Positions 43,255-53,262 of a stretch of 64,000 bases of DNA are shown in pieces. This DNA is from SZUA-36 sp963753105. GTDB lineage: Bacteria > Pseudomonadota > Gammaproteobacteria > Xanthomonadales > SZUA-36. Where the stretch lies: positions 868,001 through 932,000 of the forward strand of contig CAVWBD010000001.1 of NCBI GenBank assembly GCA_963753105.1. Direction: 5' to 3'. The notes beneath the pieces are model-generated. The model was not told the DNA's origin, made no database searches, and saw nothing but the letters and a program-made list of their open reading frames with translations. The translations under genes were made by a program, and so were the position numbers. Position 1 is the stretch's first letter; each line of letters opens with the position of its first letter.

Positions 43255-45233
43255 TCAATAAGCAAATGCCTCGATGAAGGGCTTCAAATCGTTCATTACG
43301 GGCTTGAGTTGGTCTTCGTAACGTTTCCAACGATATTTTGCCCGTTGATATATAGGCTCAGTGACTGATTGATAACTGGGTGTTTTGATGGTCCCTCTTT
43401 TCTTTGCGTGGCTGTCAAACTCAAGAACAGCATCATCCCAATCAACCCCGAGGAACTTGAGCAATTGTCCGACCTCATTGTTGAAGTCGGCCACCAGGGA
43501 CTCATATTTCACGGTATGGCAATTGACCGGTAGCAGGCTGACACTTTTCTGCCATAGGCCCATCACCTGCTCATAAGCCAATGCAGAATCTTCGATAGTG
43601 AAAAAATTGGCCATCGCGTTGTTGATCTTATAGTTCTGCATGAAATTGCTCAGAACGACATCACAGGGATGACGCATGGCCAGGATTATCCTGGCATCGG
43701 GAAACAACCGCACTATCAGCGGGATGTGCCGAATATTGAGAGGGAATTTATCCACCAGGATCGTGTCGGGATCCCTGCTGATATAGCCATCAACCGCTTT
43801 AAAATAGAGTTCTCGTAATTGCTCTACATCCGACTCTGTGAGTGACGCCAGGGATTGTGGATAATCACCTGCAATGGACTGAATAACATCATCGATGGCT
43901 TCTTTTTCCTCCATGACCTGTATCCCGGGATGACTGTCCAGTATCTGGTCAAGAAGGGTTGTCCCGGAACGCGGAAATCCAACAATAAATGCATTCGTCG
44001 TCTCTTGCTTGAGGGGGATATTTGACCATGAACGCACCCAGTCATGGCTAAGCGTACGTTTGCTGGTATTTATGTCGGCCAGAAACTCATCCTTCCTGGC
44101 GACGGTTGACTGATAGCTTTTGGCGTGCAATCTGTTGCCGTGGGAAAAGTGGTGGAACGCTTTTTCGCTGTTCTTTTTCCTGTCATACAGCCTGCCAAGC
44201 TCAAAGTGGATGTTTTTTGCAACAATCGGGTCAGGGATATTTTTGCTGGCAAATGACTCGAGCAGCCGTATGGCTTCATCTATTTCCCCCTTGCGGCGGA
44301 GGATAACGGCTTGTGCGTAAGTTATGTTGGCTGCGCCAGGTGAAATGCCCAGGGCCTTGGCGATGTATTTTTCTGCTTCTGTGAGCTCATTCATCTTTTC
44401 ATAGAGCAGGCCAATGTTAGTGTAAGCCTGGGCAAAGTCAGGATTTACGGATATTGCTTTTTGGTAGCTGGCAACAGCTTCTTCCATACGGCCTTGCTCT
44501 TGCAAGGCATAAGCAAGATTGTGGTGAGCCTGGGCAAAATCAGGATTAATGGATATGGCCTGTTGGTAATTGGCCACTGCTTCATCCAGTTTCCCTTGTT
44601 CTTTCAGGGCATTGCCTAGGTTGTAGTGGGCATCGGCAGAACCAGGCTTAATGGCAATTGCCTTTTTGTAAATGGCAACAGCCTCATCCAATTTGCCCTG
44701 GGCCTGCAAAACACCACCCAGGTTATTCATGGCGTCGGTGTTCTCGGGTTGAATTTCAAGCGTTTTTGATACCAGCCTATCGCTTCACCAAGCCGGCCAG
44801 CCTGGTGGAACTGAAGGCCCCGTTGAAAAGCTTCCCGGGCCCTGGCATGGCCAGGTTTTTCGCCACGGCCATCAATAATTCTTTGTCGTAAGCTTTCCAG
44901 TGCCGGATGCTCAGGCCCCTTGCCTTCGGCCTCATCGAGCAGGGCTTCAGCTTCGATGAGAAGCTCATTTTCAATACAGATATCAGCGAGTTGCATTCGC
45001 AGTGCGCTGTCAAGGGAGCCGGTCTCGATACTTCGCAATATCCTGTTGACGGCCTCCACAGATTCCGTGTGCTCGCCGGACCGCAGGAATATGTCCGCCT
45101 GGACGATGCGGGCGGCGATATTACCCGGCGCCTTCCGCAGTATTTTCTTTATCGCGAAACGCGCCGATACCAGGCTGCCCCTCTCCAGCAAAGCCCTGGC
45201 TTCATCAATGCGTGATTGAACACGGTCATCCAT
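43255..45233 (-). CDS. TPR-sulfotransferase A, frame broken once at 44762-44766
   Basis: Corrected, about 659 residues. The N-terminal 110 residues are an irregular helical-repeat domain (MDDRVQSRIDEARALLERGS). Classical TPRs follow (AMNNLGGVLQAQGKLDEAVA, AHYNLGNALKEQGKLDEAVA, AHHNLAYALQEQGRMEEAVA). The C-terminal sulfotransferase has FPRSGTTLLDQILDSHPG (PAPS loop) and RHPCDVVLSNFMQNY (3'-phosphate motif, Ser present). As read, frame one ends at 44727 after YQKRLKFNPRTPTP. The second frame would read LEIQPENTDAMNNLGG. One more A in the run of five (minus strand; T5 at 44762-44766) joins them. It starts 21 bases after TPR-sulfotransferase B, in the same direction. Confidence 0.85.
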
Positions 45234-45254
45234 TTGTCAGGCCCGGGCGCTTGA

Positions 45255-46817
45255 TCAGCGCTCCGCTATCAGGCTGGCCAGCCGCTGCATGTCATCCTCG
45301 AGATATTCCTCAAAGTGTCGCCATTGGCCAATGGAAGACGTGTACATGGGCTGCGTGACGCCGCTTACGCTGGGAGTCAGCACTGCCCGTTTTTGTTTAT
45401 AAAACTCAAAACAAGCGGCTTCGCTTTCCAGGCCGCAAAAGTCGAGCAGGGCAGCTATTTCCTCATCGGGTGATGTCACCAGCTGTTCATAGTGCACAGT
45501 TTTAATCTGCTCCGGATATTCCGAGCGCCAGTGATCTATCAGCTCGAGGTATCCCCGGTAATACGTGTAGATGTCTTTAAACGACGTCGAAAACTCACCC
45601 CTGGAAACAAACAATTGGCGATAGGCGCTGATCGCGTTATCCCGCGGGTCCCTTCTGGTGTCAATAATGATCGCCTCCGGCATAAAGCGTTTGATCAGGC
45701 CGATATGCAAAAAATTGCCGGGATACTTGTCAATAAAGTAATCACTCTCCCCCTGGAGATAGGGGTCGACGCCATTCAGGTACTGTTGCCTCATCAGTTT
45801 TCTTTCTGCTTCCGAGACGACCGCAAGACGCTTGGAGTACCCGCCATTCATCTCCAGGTACAGTGCCATCCTCTCCAGGAACGGTAACTCGTCGGTTGCC
45901 TGCACCTGTGAGTGGGCGCTGAGAATCTGTTCGATCAGCGTGGTGCCCGAACGGGGCAAGCCAACGACCAGGATGGGGATGGGTTTCTCATTGTTCCGGG
46001 CCCGGGTTTCTTCACTTTTGACGGTTTTTAGTTCAGAGATAATCTGGTCGAATTGTTTGGGTTTGAATGGTTTGAGCCGGGCCTGTATTGCGTTGCCCTC
46101 GTTGTAGTATTCCAGTGCTTCTGAATAGTTCTCCTTTTTTTCAGCGGCGTGGCCCAGGGCAAAATTCAGGGCTGAGGATTGTGGCGGGTTTTTCTGCATC
46201 AGCTCCAGTTCACGTTGCATGTCCGCGACTTCCTTGTCACTGAATGTGTGAGACTTCAGGTCAGCCAGGCTCCAATAGCCCGTACCCTTTTCCGTGGCTG
46301 ATAAGTCTATGTATTTCTTGTAACACAGCTCAGCCCGGCTTGCATGGCCGGTTGCCTTGTAAACATGGCCCATTTGTAAATAAGTCGCGGCGACTTCCGG
46401 TCTTAACTCGATACACTCCAGGAACCTTTGTTCAGCGGTACGCATTGAACCCAGGCGACGCATGCTGATACCTGACCGGTACAAGGACAAGACAGTCGCC
46501 CGCTTCTTGGCCCTGACCCATTCATACAGCTTCGCGGCTAAAAAGAAGAGTTCGTTTTCAAAACAAAGATCGGCAAGTTGCATTTGCAGGGTGCTATTGA
46601 ACGAGGCGGGTTCAAACTCGAAGATCCTGTTGATGGTATCGACTGAATCGGTTTGCTTGCCGGATCGCAGTTGAATTTGCGCATGGACAATCAGGGCAGC
46701 AATGTTTTGCGGCTCTTTGCGCAGTGCTTTTTTGATTTCAAAATAAGCTGGAGTAAATTGATCTTTATCCAGCAATGCAGTTGCATTGTCGATGTGTGAT
46801 TGAACACTGTCATTCAT
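45255..46817 (-). CDS. TPR-sulfotransferase B
   Basis: About 520 residues. The N-terminal repeat domain (MNDSVQSHIDNATALLDKDQ) is clearly paralogous to that of TPR-sulfotransferase A, which also supports the start at 46817 over 46841. The central part TGYWSLADLKSHTFSDKE and the catalytic domain (LPRSGTTLIEQILSAHSQVQ, RRDPRDNAISAYRQLF with Ser present) instead match TPR-sulfotransferase D at 53263. It is probably cytosolic, with the TPRs presenting a protein or peptide acceptor; that is inference. It shares the direction of genes A and C and lies between them. Confidence 0.9.
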   Translation of the reverse strand: MNDSVQSHIDNATALLDKDQFTPAYFEIKKALRKEPQNIAALIVHAQIQLRSGKQTDSVDTINRIFEFEPASFNSTLQMQLADLCFENELFFLAAKLYEWVRAKKRATVLSLYRSGISMRRLGSMRTAEQRFLECIELRPEVAATYLQMGHVYKATGHASRAELCYKKYIDLSATEKGTGYWSLADLKSHTFSDKEVADMQRELELMQKNPPQSSALNFALGHAAEKKENYSEALEYYNEGNAIQARLKPFKPKQFDQIISELKTVKSEETRARNNEKPIPILVVGLPRSGTTLIEQILSAHSQVQATDELPFLERMALYLEMNGGYSKRLAVVSEAERKLMRQQYLNGVDPYLQGESDYFIDKYPGNFLHIGLIKRFMPEAIIIDTRRDPRDNAISAYRQLFVSRGEFSTSFKDIYTYYRGYLELIDHWRSEYPEQIKTVHYEQLVTSPDEEIAALLDFCGLESEAACFEFYKQKRAVLTPSVSGVTQPMYTSSIGQWRHFEEYLEDDMQRLASLIAER

Positions 46818-46998
46818 TGTTTTTCTCGGTAAAACGCTCAAGGAATTAAAATTTAATGTGGTGTAATTCTGCCAATTATAATGGTTTCAATAAACAGCGC
46901 AGCTGTTGTTTTATCAGGCGCACCGGGTTCTTTCCTGGTGTGGTTTACCGTGGAAGGCGGGTGTATCCGGTTCTGGGGGTCAGGTCGCGCGGTCCTTG

Positions 46999-48813
46999 TC
47001 ATTCATACCCAAAAACTTCGACAAATGGGTCGAGTACTGGAAATATCGGTGCAAGGTTTTTCTCGTAGCGGCGCCAACGTGCTACCGCGCGGTTGTCTAC
47101 AGGCGACGTAACATCCCGGTAACTCGGTGTACTGATGGCGCGTTGCTTGGCTGCCTGGCGGTAGCTGTTGATATCTTCATGCCAGCCGACACCGATAAAC
47201 TCCAATACCTGCGAGACCGTGTCATCAAAATTTTCAACCAGGTTTTCGTAACGGTACTCCATCCAGCAATCGGCAAGAACCGTGCGGTAGTGCAACCATA
47301 AACCCATCACGGATTCATAGGCCAATCCGGTAGTTTTTATATCAAGAAAATTGGCCATCGCATAATTGGGTTCAAACTTTTGCATGAAGCAACTGAGACA
47401 GACATCACGGGGATCGCGCAAGGCAACAATGATCTTTGCCCGGGGAAAAAGTAGTTTGGCCAGGGCCAGGTTCACAATATTCAAGGGTAATTTATCAACC
47501 AGCCGCTTACCACTCAAGTCGCCGATGTTGTCCCGGCAAAAACCATGGAAATATTGTCTCAAGCGCTTGACATCGTTGCTGTCCAGCCTGTTGAGGCCTT
47601 TTGGATAGCCCCTGGGGGAACGTCGTATTTCCCTGCTAACCGCATACAGCGGTGACCGTTCATCCGTCGTAATCAACCTGGGGTGGGCTTTTAGCACCTG
47701 TTCCATCAGGGTGGTGCCGGAGCGGGGAAAGCCCACGAAAAAAACGGGTTCAAAATCATCGTCTGTCGCGAACCGGTCACCCAGTGTAGTAAATTTCTCT
47801 TCTGTGAAGAACGCCTTTAATGAAGCCACTTCCTGTAGAAAAGCCGCGCCTTGTAAATTCTGTTCCCCAACAAACTGGACCATTCCTTTGTTCGAGCGCT
47901 CAAATGCGGCGAAGGCCTCAGTCTTACCCATGGCATCCAGGGCCAGCCCAAGCTGGTTGAACGCTTCGATTTCTTCCTTTATCTCAAGACCCTGGGCTAT
48001 GGCTTCGGTCAGACACTGTTCGGCAACTTCATATTTTCCCTGGCGCCTGGCAATCAGCCCCGCGAGCAGGGAAACCCGTGCAATTCCCGGTTGGATGGAT
48101 TCCGCCTGTTCAATGGTGGCTGAGGCCTCGTCAAGCTGGTTGACAAGTTCAAGCGCACTGGCCAATTGAACCAATAAACCAAAATTATCGGCTTCGATTT
48201 CCAGGCCCTCTCGTAACAGTGCTATCGCCGCATGGATATCACCCTGCGCCATGTGCGCAGCAGCCAGGTTCTGCCGGGCGCCTGTATCCTCAGGCTTGAT
48301 GGCCAGGATTCGTGAACAAAGAGGTTTGGCCTCATCGACACGCCCCATTGATAACAAGGCAGTTGTTGCATTACTCAGGGCCGCCAAGTGCCGGGGATTC
48401 AGTTTGATGGCTTGTTGAAAACACTCATACGCCTCTTCAACCCGGTTTTGCGCACTAAGGGTAATGCCCAGGTTGGAATGAAAGTTAGCCTGCTTGTAAT
48501 CCTGGGCAATGGCGTCGCGAAAATACTGTTCCGCGTCTTTTAGCTGGCCCCGGTCAAGGCAAACAATGCCGAGCATATGTTGAACATCCGCATGCAAGGG
48601 ATCATTCTTGATGATATCCAGGTAGACCGATTCTGCGGCGTCTACGTTACCTTCCCTGTGCAGTTGCTTTGCCGCCTCGAGACGTTTTGCGTTTTCAACC
48701 GCCTGGCTTTTAACGGGTTGCTTTGGACCTGTTTGGGTGGGTGACAGGTACTTGTCAACTGAAAAATCCTGCTTGCGGTTTTTTTTACGCCTGAAGATAT
48801 CTGTCCAACTCAT
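46999..48813 (-). CDS. TPR-sulfotransferase C
   Basis: About 604 residues. After a basic linker (FRRKKNRKQDFSVDKYL) come about nine TPR units (AEQYFRDAIAQDYKQANFHS, AYECFQQAIKLNPRHLAALS and others). Then comes a sulfotransferase domain with FPRSGTTLMEQVLKAHPRL and RDPRDVCLSCFMQKF. The last 60 residues (STPSYRDVTSPVDNRAVARW) match those of TPR-sulfotransferase A, so these two form one catalytic subgroup. I use ATG 48813; a TTG at 48834 is also open. Neither has a strong ribosome site. The gap of about 180 bases to gene B has an AT-rich stretch with TATAAT on the minus strand. Confidence 0.9.
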   Translation of the reverse strand: MSWTDIFRRKKNRKQDFSVDKYLSPTQTGPKQPVKSQAVENAKRLEAAKQLHREGNVDAAESVYLDIIKNDPLHADVQHMLGIVCLDRGQLKDAEQYFRDAIAQDYKQANFHSNLGITLSAQNRVEEAYECFQQAIKLNPRHLAALSNATTALLSMGRVDEAKPLCSRILAIKPEDTGARQNLAAAHMAQGDIHAAIALLREGLEIEADNFGLLVQLASALELVNQLDEASATIEQAESIQPGIARVSLLAGLIARRQGKYEVAEQCLTEAIAQGLEIKEEIEAFNQLGLALDAMGKTEAFAAFERSNKGMVQFVGEQNLQGAAFLQEVASLKAFFTEEKFTTLGDRFATDDDFEPVFFVGFPRSGTTLMEQVLKAHPRLITTDERSPLYAVSREIRRSPRGYPKGLNRLDSNDVKRLRQYFHGFCRDNIGDLSGKRLVDKLPLNIVNLALAKLLFPRAKIIVALRDPRDVCLSCFMQKFEPNYAMANFLDIKTTGLAYESVMGLWLHYRTVLADCWMEYRYENLVENFDDTVSQVLEFIGVGWHEDINSYRQAAKQRAISTPSYRDVTSPVDNRAVARWRRYEKNLAPIFPVLDPFVEVFGYE

Positions 48814-48949
48814 TGAAGATGACCAATTTGCCAATCAGGAAATCGCAGAGTAAAGGAAAGCACTGGCCAAGCGCAATGTCTGAAGTGGCTGCGACTCCGC
48901 CTTGCTTAACTGGCTTGCCAGGAGAATTGGCAAGAAAAAAGCATGGCCG

Positions 48950-48982
48950 CAGAAAGGTCCGGTTTTTCCGTCTAACCGGACC
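48950..48982 (-). terminator. Possible weak terminator after hemE
   Basis: A perfect 9-bp stem GGTCCGGTT / AACCGGACC (48956-48982) with a 9-base loop, followed on the minus strand by only TTTCT. It lies 31 bases past the hemE stop. Confidence 0.45.
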
Positions 48983-49012
48983 GCGCCCCCAAAGACGTTA
49001 CGCGTATATTCC

Positions 49013-50086
49013 TTAGCAGTTCTCGTGCCAGCTGGGGCTAAGATCCCGTACGCTTTCGGTGAGAATAGTCATGTGGTGAGGGTCTACCTCGGGTGTAATT
49101 CCGTGCCCAAGGTTAAACACGTGACCGTGGCCTTTACCAAAACTGGTCAGTGTCGCCTCGACCTGGTCCCTGATGACCCCGGGATTGGTCAGCAAAATCG
49201 CAGGGTCCAGGTTACCCTGCAGTGAAACGCGGTCACCGACCCTGGCCCGCGCATCATTCAGGGTGATGGTCCAGTCCACACCCAAACCGTCACAACCGGT
49301 ATCGGCCAGGGCTTCGAGATGTGAATTGCAGCCCTTGCAAAATAACACCACCGGTACGGTGTTGCCGTCGTATGACCGATGCAGTCCATCAACAATTTTT
49401 GCAAGATAGTCCAGTGAAAATTTCGTAAACATACCGGGTGCAAGGACTCCGCCCCAGGTGTCAAAAATCTGCACTGCCTGGGCGCCGGCTTCGATCTGGG
49501 CGTTGAGGTAATCGATGACCGTGTCTGCCAACTTGTCGAGCAAGCGGTGGGCAGTTTTGGGGTCGCTGTAAATCATGCCCTTGACCTTGGCAAAGTTCTT
49601 GCTCGATCCGCCTTCGACCATGTAGGTCGCCAGCGTCCACGGGCTGCCACTGAAGCCGATCAGCGGCACATCGCCATCGAGTTTTTTGCGTATCAGTGCA
49701 ACCGCGTCCATGACGTAAGCAAGCGACGATGCCATATCGGGCCGCTTCAATTGCTCGACATCGCCGGCGGTTTCAATGACTTTTTCAAACCTGGGGCCCT
49801 CACCTTCGATGAAATGGAGTCCCAGCCCCATCGCATCGGGTATGGTCAGGATGTCCGAGAACAGGATGGCGGCATCCAGGGCATATCTGCGTAAGGGTTG
49901 CAGCGTGACTTCACAGGCCAGTTCAGGGTTGGTGCATAAATTCATGAAACTGCCGGCCTGGCTGCGTATCTCGCGGTATTCCGGCAGGTAGCGTCCGGCC
50001 TGGCGCATGACCCATATAGGCGTCCGCCCGGTGGGCTGGCGCAGTAAGGCCCGGATATACGTGTCATTCTTCAAGAGTGGTTCCAT
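49013..50086 (-). CDS. hemE: Uroporphyrinogen decarboxylase
   Basis: 357 residues (354 in E. coli). It has the family signatures RTPIWVMRQAGRYLPEYR near the start, DAAILFSDILTIPDAMGLGL, GFSGSPWTLATYMVEGG, VQIFDTWGGVL and GNLDPAILL. It converts uroporphyrinogen III to coproporphyrinogen III in heme synthesis. The ATG at 50086 (MEPLLKNDTYIRAL) fits family length; the open frame up to 50173 runs into aroB and is not used. It lies 28 bases after aroB, in an aroK-aroB-hemE order. Confidence 0.96.
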   Translation of the reverse strand: MEPLLKNDTYIRALLRQPTGRTPIWVMRQAGRYLPEYREIRSQAGSFMNLCTNPELACEVTLQPLRRYALDAAILFSDILTIPDAMGLGLHFIEGEGPRFEKVIETAGDVEQLKRPDMASSLAYVMDAVALIRKKLDGDVPLIGFSGSPWTLATYMVEGGSSKNFAKVKGMIYSDPKTAHRLLDKLADTVIDYLNAQIEAGAQAVQIFDTWGGVLAPGMFTKFSLDYLAKIVDGLHRSYDGNTVPVVLFCKGCNSHLEALADTGCDGLGVDWTITLNDARARVGDRVSLQGNLDPAILLTNPGVIRDQVEATLTSFGKGHGHVFNLGHGITPEVDPHHMTILTESVRDLSPSWHENC

Positions 50087-50114
50087 GTACTGTGGTCCGT
50101 TTTCTGTGAGCCTG

Positions 50115-51194
50115 TTATGCCCGGCTGGCTTCGATCGCGCTGATGATTTGCCGTGGCTCGGAGCCGGTATCAATCAACCCGTGACCGGCCGATTCTACCA
50201 ACACCAGCCTGGCGGTACCCGCCACGACCTTTTTGTCCAGTTTCATGGCCTCCAGGATCTGTTCTGCATCCAGCTTTGCCGGCACACCCAGTGGCAGGCT
50301 AAAAGCTTCCAGTAAATCGCCGAGACGGTCACTGAAGCCGCTGCCACATAGACCCCTGATCTCACTGAGCCTGGCTGCGACCATCATGCCGATCGCCACC
50401 GCCTCCCCGTGCAGGTACTGTTCATAGCCGGTGAGTGTTTCGAAAGCGTGGGCAAAACTGTGGCCGAAGTTCAACAATGCCCGCACACCCGCTTCGCGCT
50501 CGTCCTCGGATACGATGGCAGCCTTGTTGACGATACTGCGTTCGATCATGCGCATGATGGTGCCCGGATTGCGTGCCAGGATGGCCGCACGGCTGTCCTC
50601 GAGCCAGCCCAGGAACTCCGCATCCCTTATGGCCGCGATTTTGACCACTTCCGCCAGCCCTGCTGAAAATTCGCGTTCAGGCAGTGTGTCCAGCGTGTTG
50701 ATATCGATCAGCACGGCAACAGGTTGATGAAAGGCACCGACCAGGTTCTTCCCCCGTGGATGGTTGACACCGGTTTTACCACCGACCGATGCATCCACCT
50801 GTGCCAGCAGGCTGGTGGGCACCTGTATGAAGTTAATACCCCGCATGTAACTTGCGGCGGCAAATCCGCCGATATCGCCGATGACCCCGCCACCCAGCGT
50901 GATGATCGTCGTATCACGCGTGGCCTTGATCTCGACCAGGTAATCGAGGACCCGTGACCAGGTCTGGAGTGTTTTATAGGATTCGCCATCCGGCAGTACC
51001 AGGGTTTGGATGTGCGCCCCCTGCAAGGACGCGCTTAGCTGTTCCAGGTACAGGGGTGCAACGGTCTCGTTGCTGACGAGCAGTGTCGTGCTGCCTTGCG
51101 TGGTGTCAAAAACGGGGTGCTTTTGGGCAAGCAGGCCCGCACCGATATAGACCGTGTAACTGCGTTCCGCGAGGTCAACTTTAACTGTTTGCAT
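50115..51194 (-). CDS. aroB: 3-dehydroquinate synthase
   Basis: 359 residues (362 in E. coli). The start is MQTVKVDLAERSYTVYIGAG (ATG 51194). NAD-binding and active-site segments are LGGGVIGDIGGFAAASYMRG, VPTSLLAQVDASVGGKTGVN, GLAEVVKIAAI and LLNFGHSFAHAFET, with the zinc-binding Glu and His residues in place. It makes 3-dehydroquinate from DAHP in the shikimate pathway. The start overlaps the aroK end by 14 bases, so translation is probably coupled. Confidence 0.96.
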   Translation of the reverse strand: MQTVKVDLAERSYTVYIGAGLLAQKHPVFDTTQGSTTLLVSNETVAPLYLEQLSASLQGAHIQTLVLPDGESYKTLQTWSRVLDYLVEIKATRDTTIITLGGGVIGDIGGFAAASYMRGINFIQVPTSLLAQVDASVGGKTGVNHPRGKNLVGAFHQPVAVLIDINTLDTLPEREFSAGLAEVVKIAAIRDAEFLGWLEDSRAAILARNPGTIMRMIERSIVNKAAIVSEDEREAGVRALLNFGHSFAHAFETLTGYEQYLHGEAVAIGMMVAARLSEIRGLCGSGFSDRLGDLLEAFSLPLGVPAKLDAEQILEAMKLDKKVVAGTARLVLVESAGHGLIDTGSEPRQIISAIEASRA

Positions 51195-51741
51195 CCGGCC
51201 CCTCCGGCTTGAGTGGGTCCACCTGCTCAAGGATGGCGGTGGATAGTGCTTTGGCGCTGGCGTAAACGCTGGAACTGCGGGTATTGAACACCAAATCCGC
51301 GGTGTCGGCGTATAGCGGGTTACGCACACGGGCCAGGTCCCGCAGCCGTTTTTTCCTGTCCTGTGCCTTTAGTAGCGGCCGGCTCTTGTCCTGGCTCAGG
51401 CGCTGCATTTGCTGTTCGATACTGGTTTTAAGGTACACGACAAAACCACGTGAGCGTAACAGGCGGCGGTTTTCTTCAAAGCAGATCACGCCGCCACCGG
51501 TCGCGATCAGTACTCCGTTTTTGGCGCTGAGCGTGTCGAGCAGACGGCTTTCGCGCTGGCGAAACCCAGCCTCGCCCTCGATGTCGAATATCAGGTTGAC
51601 GCTGGCGCCGGTCAGGCGTTCAAGCTCATGATCACAATCAAAAAACTCCAGCCCCAGCATTTTGGCCAGTTGCCTGCCGATGGTGGTTTTACCTGAACCC
51701 ATGGGTCCGATCAGGAAAATATTTCGCTGGCAATTCGCCAT
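51181..51741 (-). CDS. aroK: Shikimate kinase
   Basis: 186 residues. Walker A is GPMGSGKTTIGRQLA at residue 13. FFDCDHELERLTGASVNLIF (shikimate and Mg site), GEAGFRQRESRLLD and ATGGGVICFEENRRLL are the family hallmarks, with the lid region QDKSRPLLKAQDR. It phosphorylates shikimate with ATP. First gene of aroK-aroB-hemE; divergent from the exosortase gene with an 81-base gap. Confidence 0.95.
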   Translation of the reverse strand: MANCQRNIFLIGPMGSGKTTIGRQLAKMLGLEFFDCDHELERLTGASVNLIFDIEGEAGFRQRESRLLDTLSAKNGVLIATGGGVICFEENRRLLRSRGFVVYLKTSIEQQMQRLSQDKSRPLLKAQDRKKRLRDLARVRNPLYADTADLVFNTRSSSVYASAKALSTAILEQVDPLKPEGPDANS

Positions 51742-51822
51742 CTTCTTCGGTTGCCTTTAATTTACGGCGTGCAAGCCCGCAGTGCATTGGTTAACATTGC
51801 CACGTCTTTGTGAAATGGGTGG

Positions 51823-52350
51823 GTGACTGGGTTAATGCTGAGGTTTTTTATCATATTCTCGATACTGCTGATTGGGCTGTTTACGCTTGAGATTCTACAG
51901 CCCGCAGAAAAGTACGTCATCCTTCCATTCACCTCCATGATCGCAGATATCAGTGTCTGGCTGGTGCAGGCTTTTGACGAAAATGTCATTGCCACGGGTA
52001 ATGTCATCCGCGACAAGGTTTCCGGTTTCGGCGTGCGTATTGAACGGGGCTGCAATGGGCTCGAAGCCGTAATCATCCTGTTTTCCGCGATCTTCGCTTT
52101 TCCGGCGCCACTGAAAAACAAGCTGATCGGTTTTGTTATCGGCTTTTTTGCCATCCAGTTGCTCAACCTGGTCAGGATCATAAGTCTTTATTATCTTGGC
52201 CAGTGGAATTACACCGCCTTTGAGTGGTTCCACCTCTACCTCTGGCAGGCACTGATCATCCTGGACGCGCTCGTTGTATGGCTGATCTGGTTGCGGACAC
52301 TGCCGGGCGCACGCCCGCCTGCGGATGACCCGCAGCCACAAGCCGGCTGA
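51823..52350 (+). CDS. xrtH: Exosortase H (XrtH)
   Basis: About 175 residues with four to five membrane helices. The exosortase catalytic triad is visible: Cys in VRIERGCNGLEAVIILFS near residue 76, Arg in NLVRIISLYYLG near 121 and His in WFHLYLWQAL near 137. The short length and the ERGCNGLEA form fit XrtH. XrtH is thought to cut proteins with an IPTLxxWG-type C-terminal signal at the inner membrane, before they reach the surface. No protein in this window carries such a tail. The start may be GTG 51823 or ATG 51835. The stop overlaps the next gene by one base. Confidence 0.85.
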   Translation: MTGLMLRFFIIFSILLIGLFTLEILQPAEKYVILPFTSMIADISVWLVQAFDENVIATGNVIRDKVSGFGVRIERGCNGLEAVIILFSAIFAFPAPLKNKLIGFVIGFFAIQLLNLVRIISLYYLGQWNYTAFEWFHLYLWQALIILDALVVWLIWLRTLPGARPPADDPQPQAG

Positions 52351-53180
52351 TGCGCGTATTGATCGCCGGTTGTGGCGACGTTGGCAGTGTGCTGGCCAGT
52401 TCACTGCTGCGTGATGGACACGTTGTTTATGGTTTGAAGCGTGACCCCTCGAACCTGCCCCCAGGCGTGCAGGGCGTACGGGCCGACCTGTTACAAAGCA
52501 ACACGTTAAAAGACTTGCCTGCGGACATCGACGCCCTGGTTTACATGCCGACGCCCGGGAGTCGCGATCGGGCAGGTTACGAGGCCATATTTTTGCAGGG
52601 CTGGAAAAACCTGTGGGCCGCGCTCGAAGGGGACCCACAGCGTAGCTTGTTGGTGTCCAGCACGGCGGTTTACGGGGAATCAAGCGGTGAGGTGGTGGAT
52701 GAGGAAACGCCACCCGAACCCGCCAGGTTCAACGGCGAGGTACTGATGGCCATGGAACAGTTGGCGGCGCAGTGCACGAAAAACCTTGTTGTTGCACGTA
52801 TTTCCGGGATTTATGGCCCGGGTCGTGAAAGATTGATCACCCAGGCAGCCAGCGCCGGGCTTCAAGTCCAGCAGACACCCCCTTTTTTCACCAACCGTAT
52901 TCACCGGGACGATGCTGCCGCAGCGTTGAAACACTTGCTGGAACTGGACAAGCCAGCACCGCTTTACGTGGTCACAGACGACGAGCCGGCACCGCGCTTT
53001 GACGTTGTGGCATGGCTGGCAGAAATGCAGGGGAAAACCGCGCCCGTCGCCATCGTCAATGAACAGGCCGGGCAGGGCAAAAGGGCCAACAACCGCAAAC
53101 TGCGCGCCAGCGGTTTTAAATTGCGTTACCCGGATTACATGGCCGGCTACGGGGCCATGCTGGCAACAAAGGGGCCGTAG
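52350..53180 (+). CDS. NAD(P)-dependent epimerase/reductase-like SDR protein (YeeZ type)
   Basis: 276 residues. The N-terminal dinucleotide-binding loop is VLIAGCGDVGSVLASSLL. A later SSTAVYGESSGEVVDEETPP holds the Ser/Tyr region of extended SDRs. VVARISGIYGPGRERLI and the HRDD motif (RIHRDDAAAALKHLL) follow. The YxxxK motif is not in the usual form here (FNGEVLMAMEQ), so catalytic activity as an epimerase is uncertain. It overlaps the exosortase stop by one base and is probably co-transcribed with it. Confidence 0.8.
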   Translation: MRVLIAGCGDVGSVLASSLLRDGHVVYGLKRDPSNLPPGVQGVRADLLQSNTLKDLPADIDALVYMPTPGSRDRAGYEAIFLQGWKNLWAALEGDPQRSLLVSSTAVYGESSGEVVDEETPPEPARFNGEVLMAMEQLAAQCTKNLVVARISGIYGPGRERLITQAASAGLQVQQTPPFFTNRIHRDDAAAALKHLLELDKPAPLYVVTDDEPAPRFDVVAWLAEMQGKTAPVAIVNEQAGQGKRANNRKLRASGFKLRYPDYMAGYGAMLATKGP

Positions 53181-53262
53181 AAAAGGGGGGGTATTCTTCT
53201 TATACTCTCACCTTCCAAACCGGAAGACTACGCCTGACCTGGACACAGTTCTCGAATCCCAG

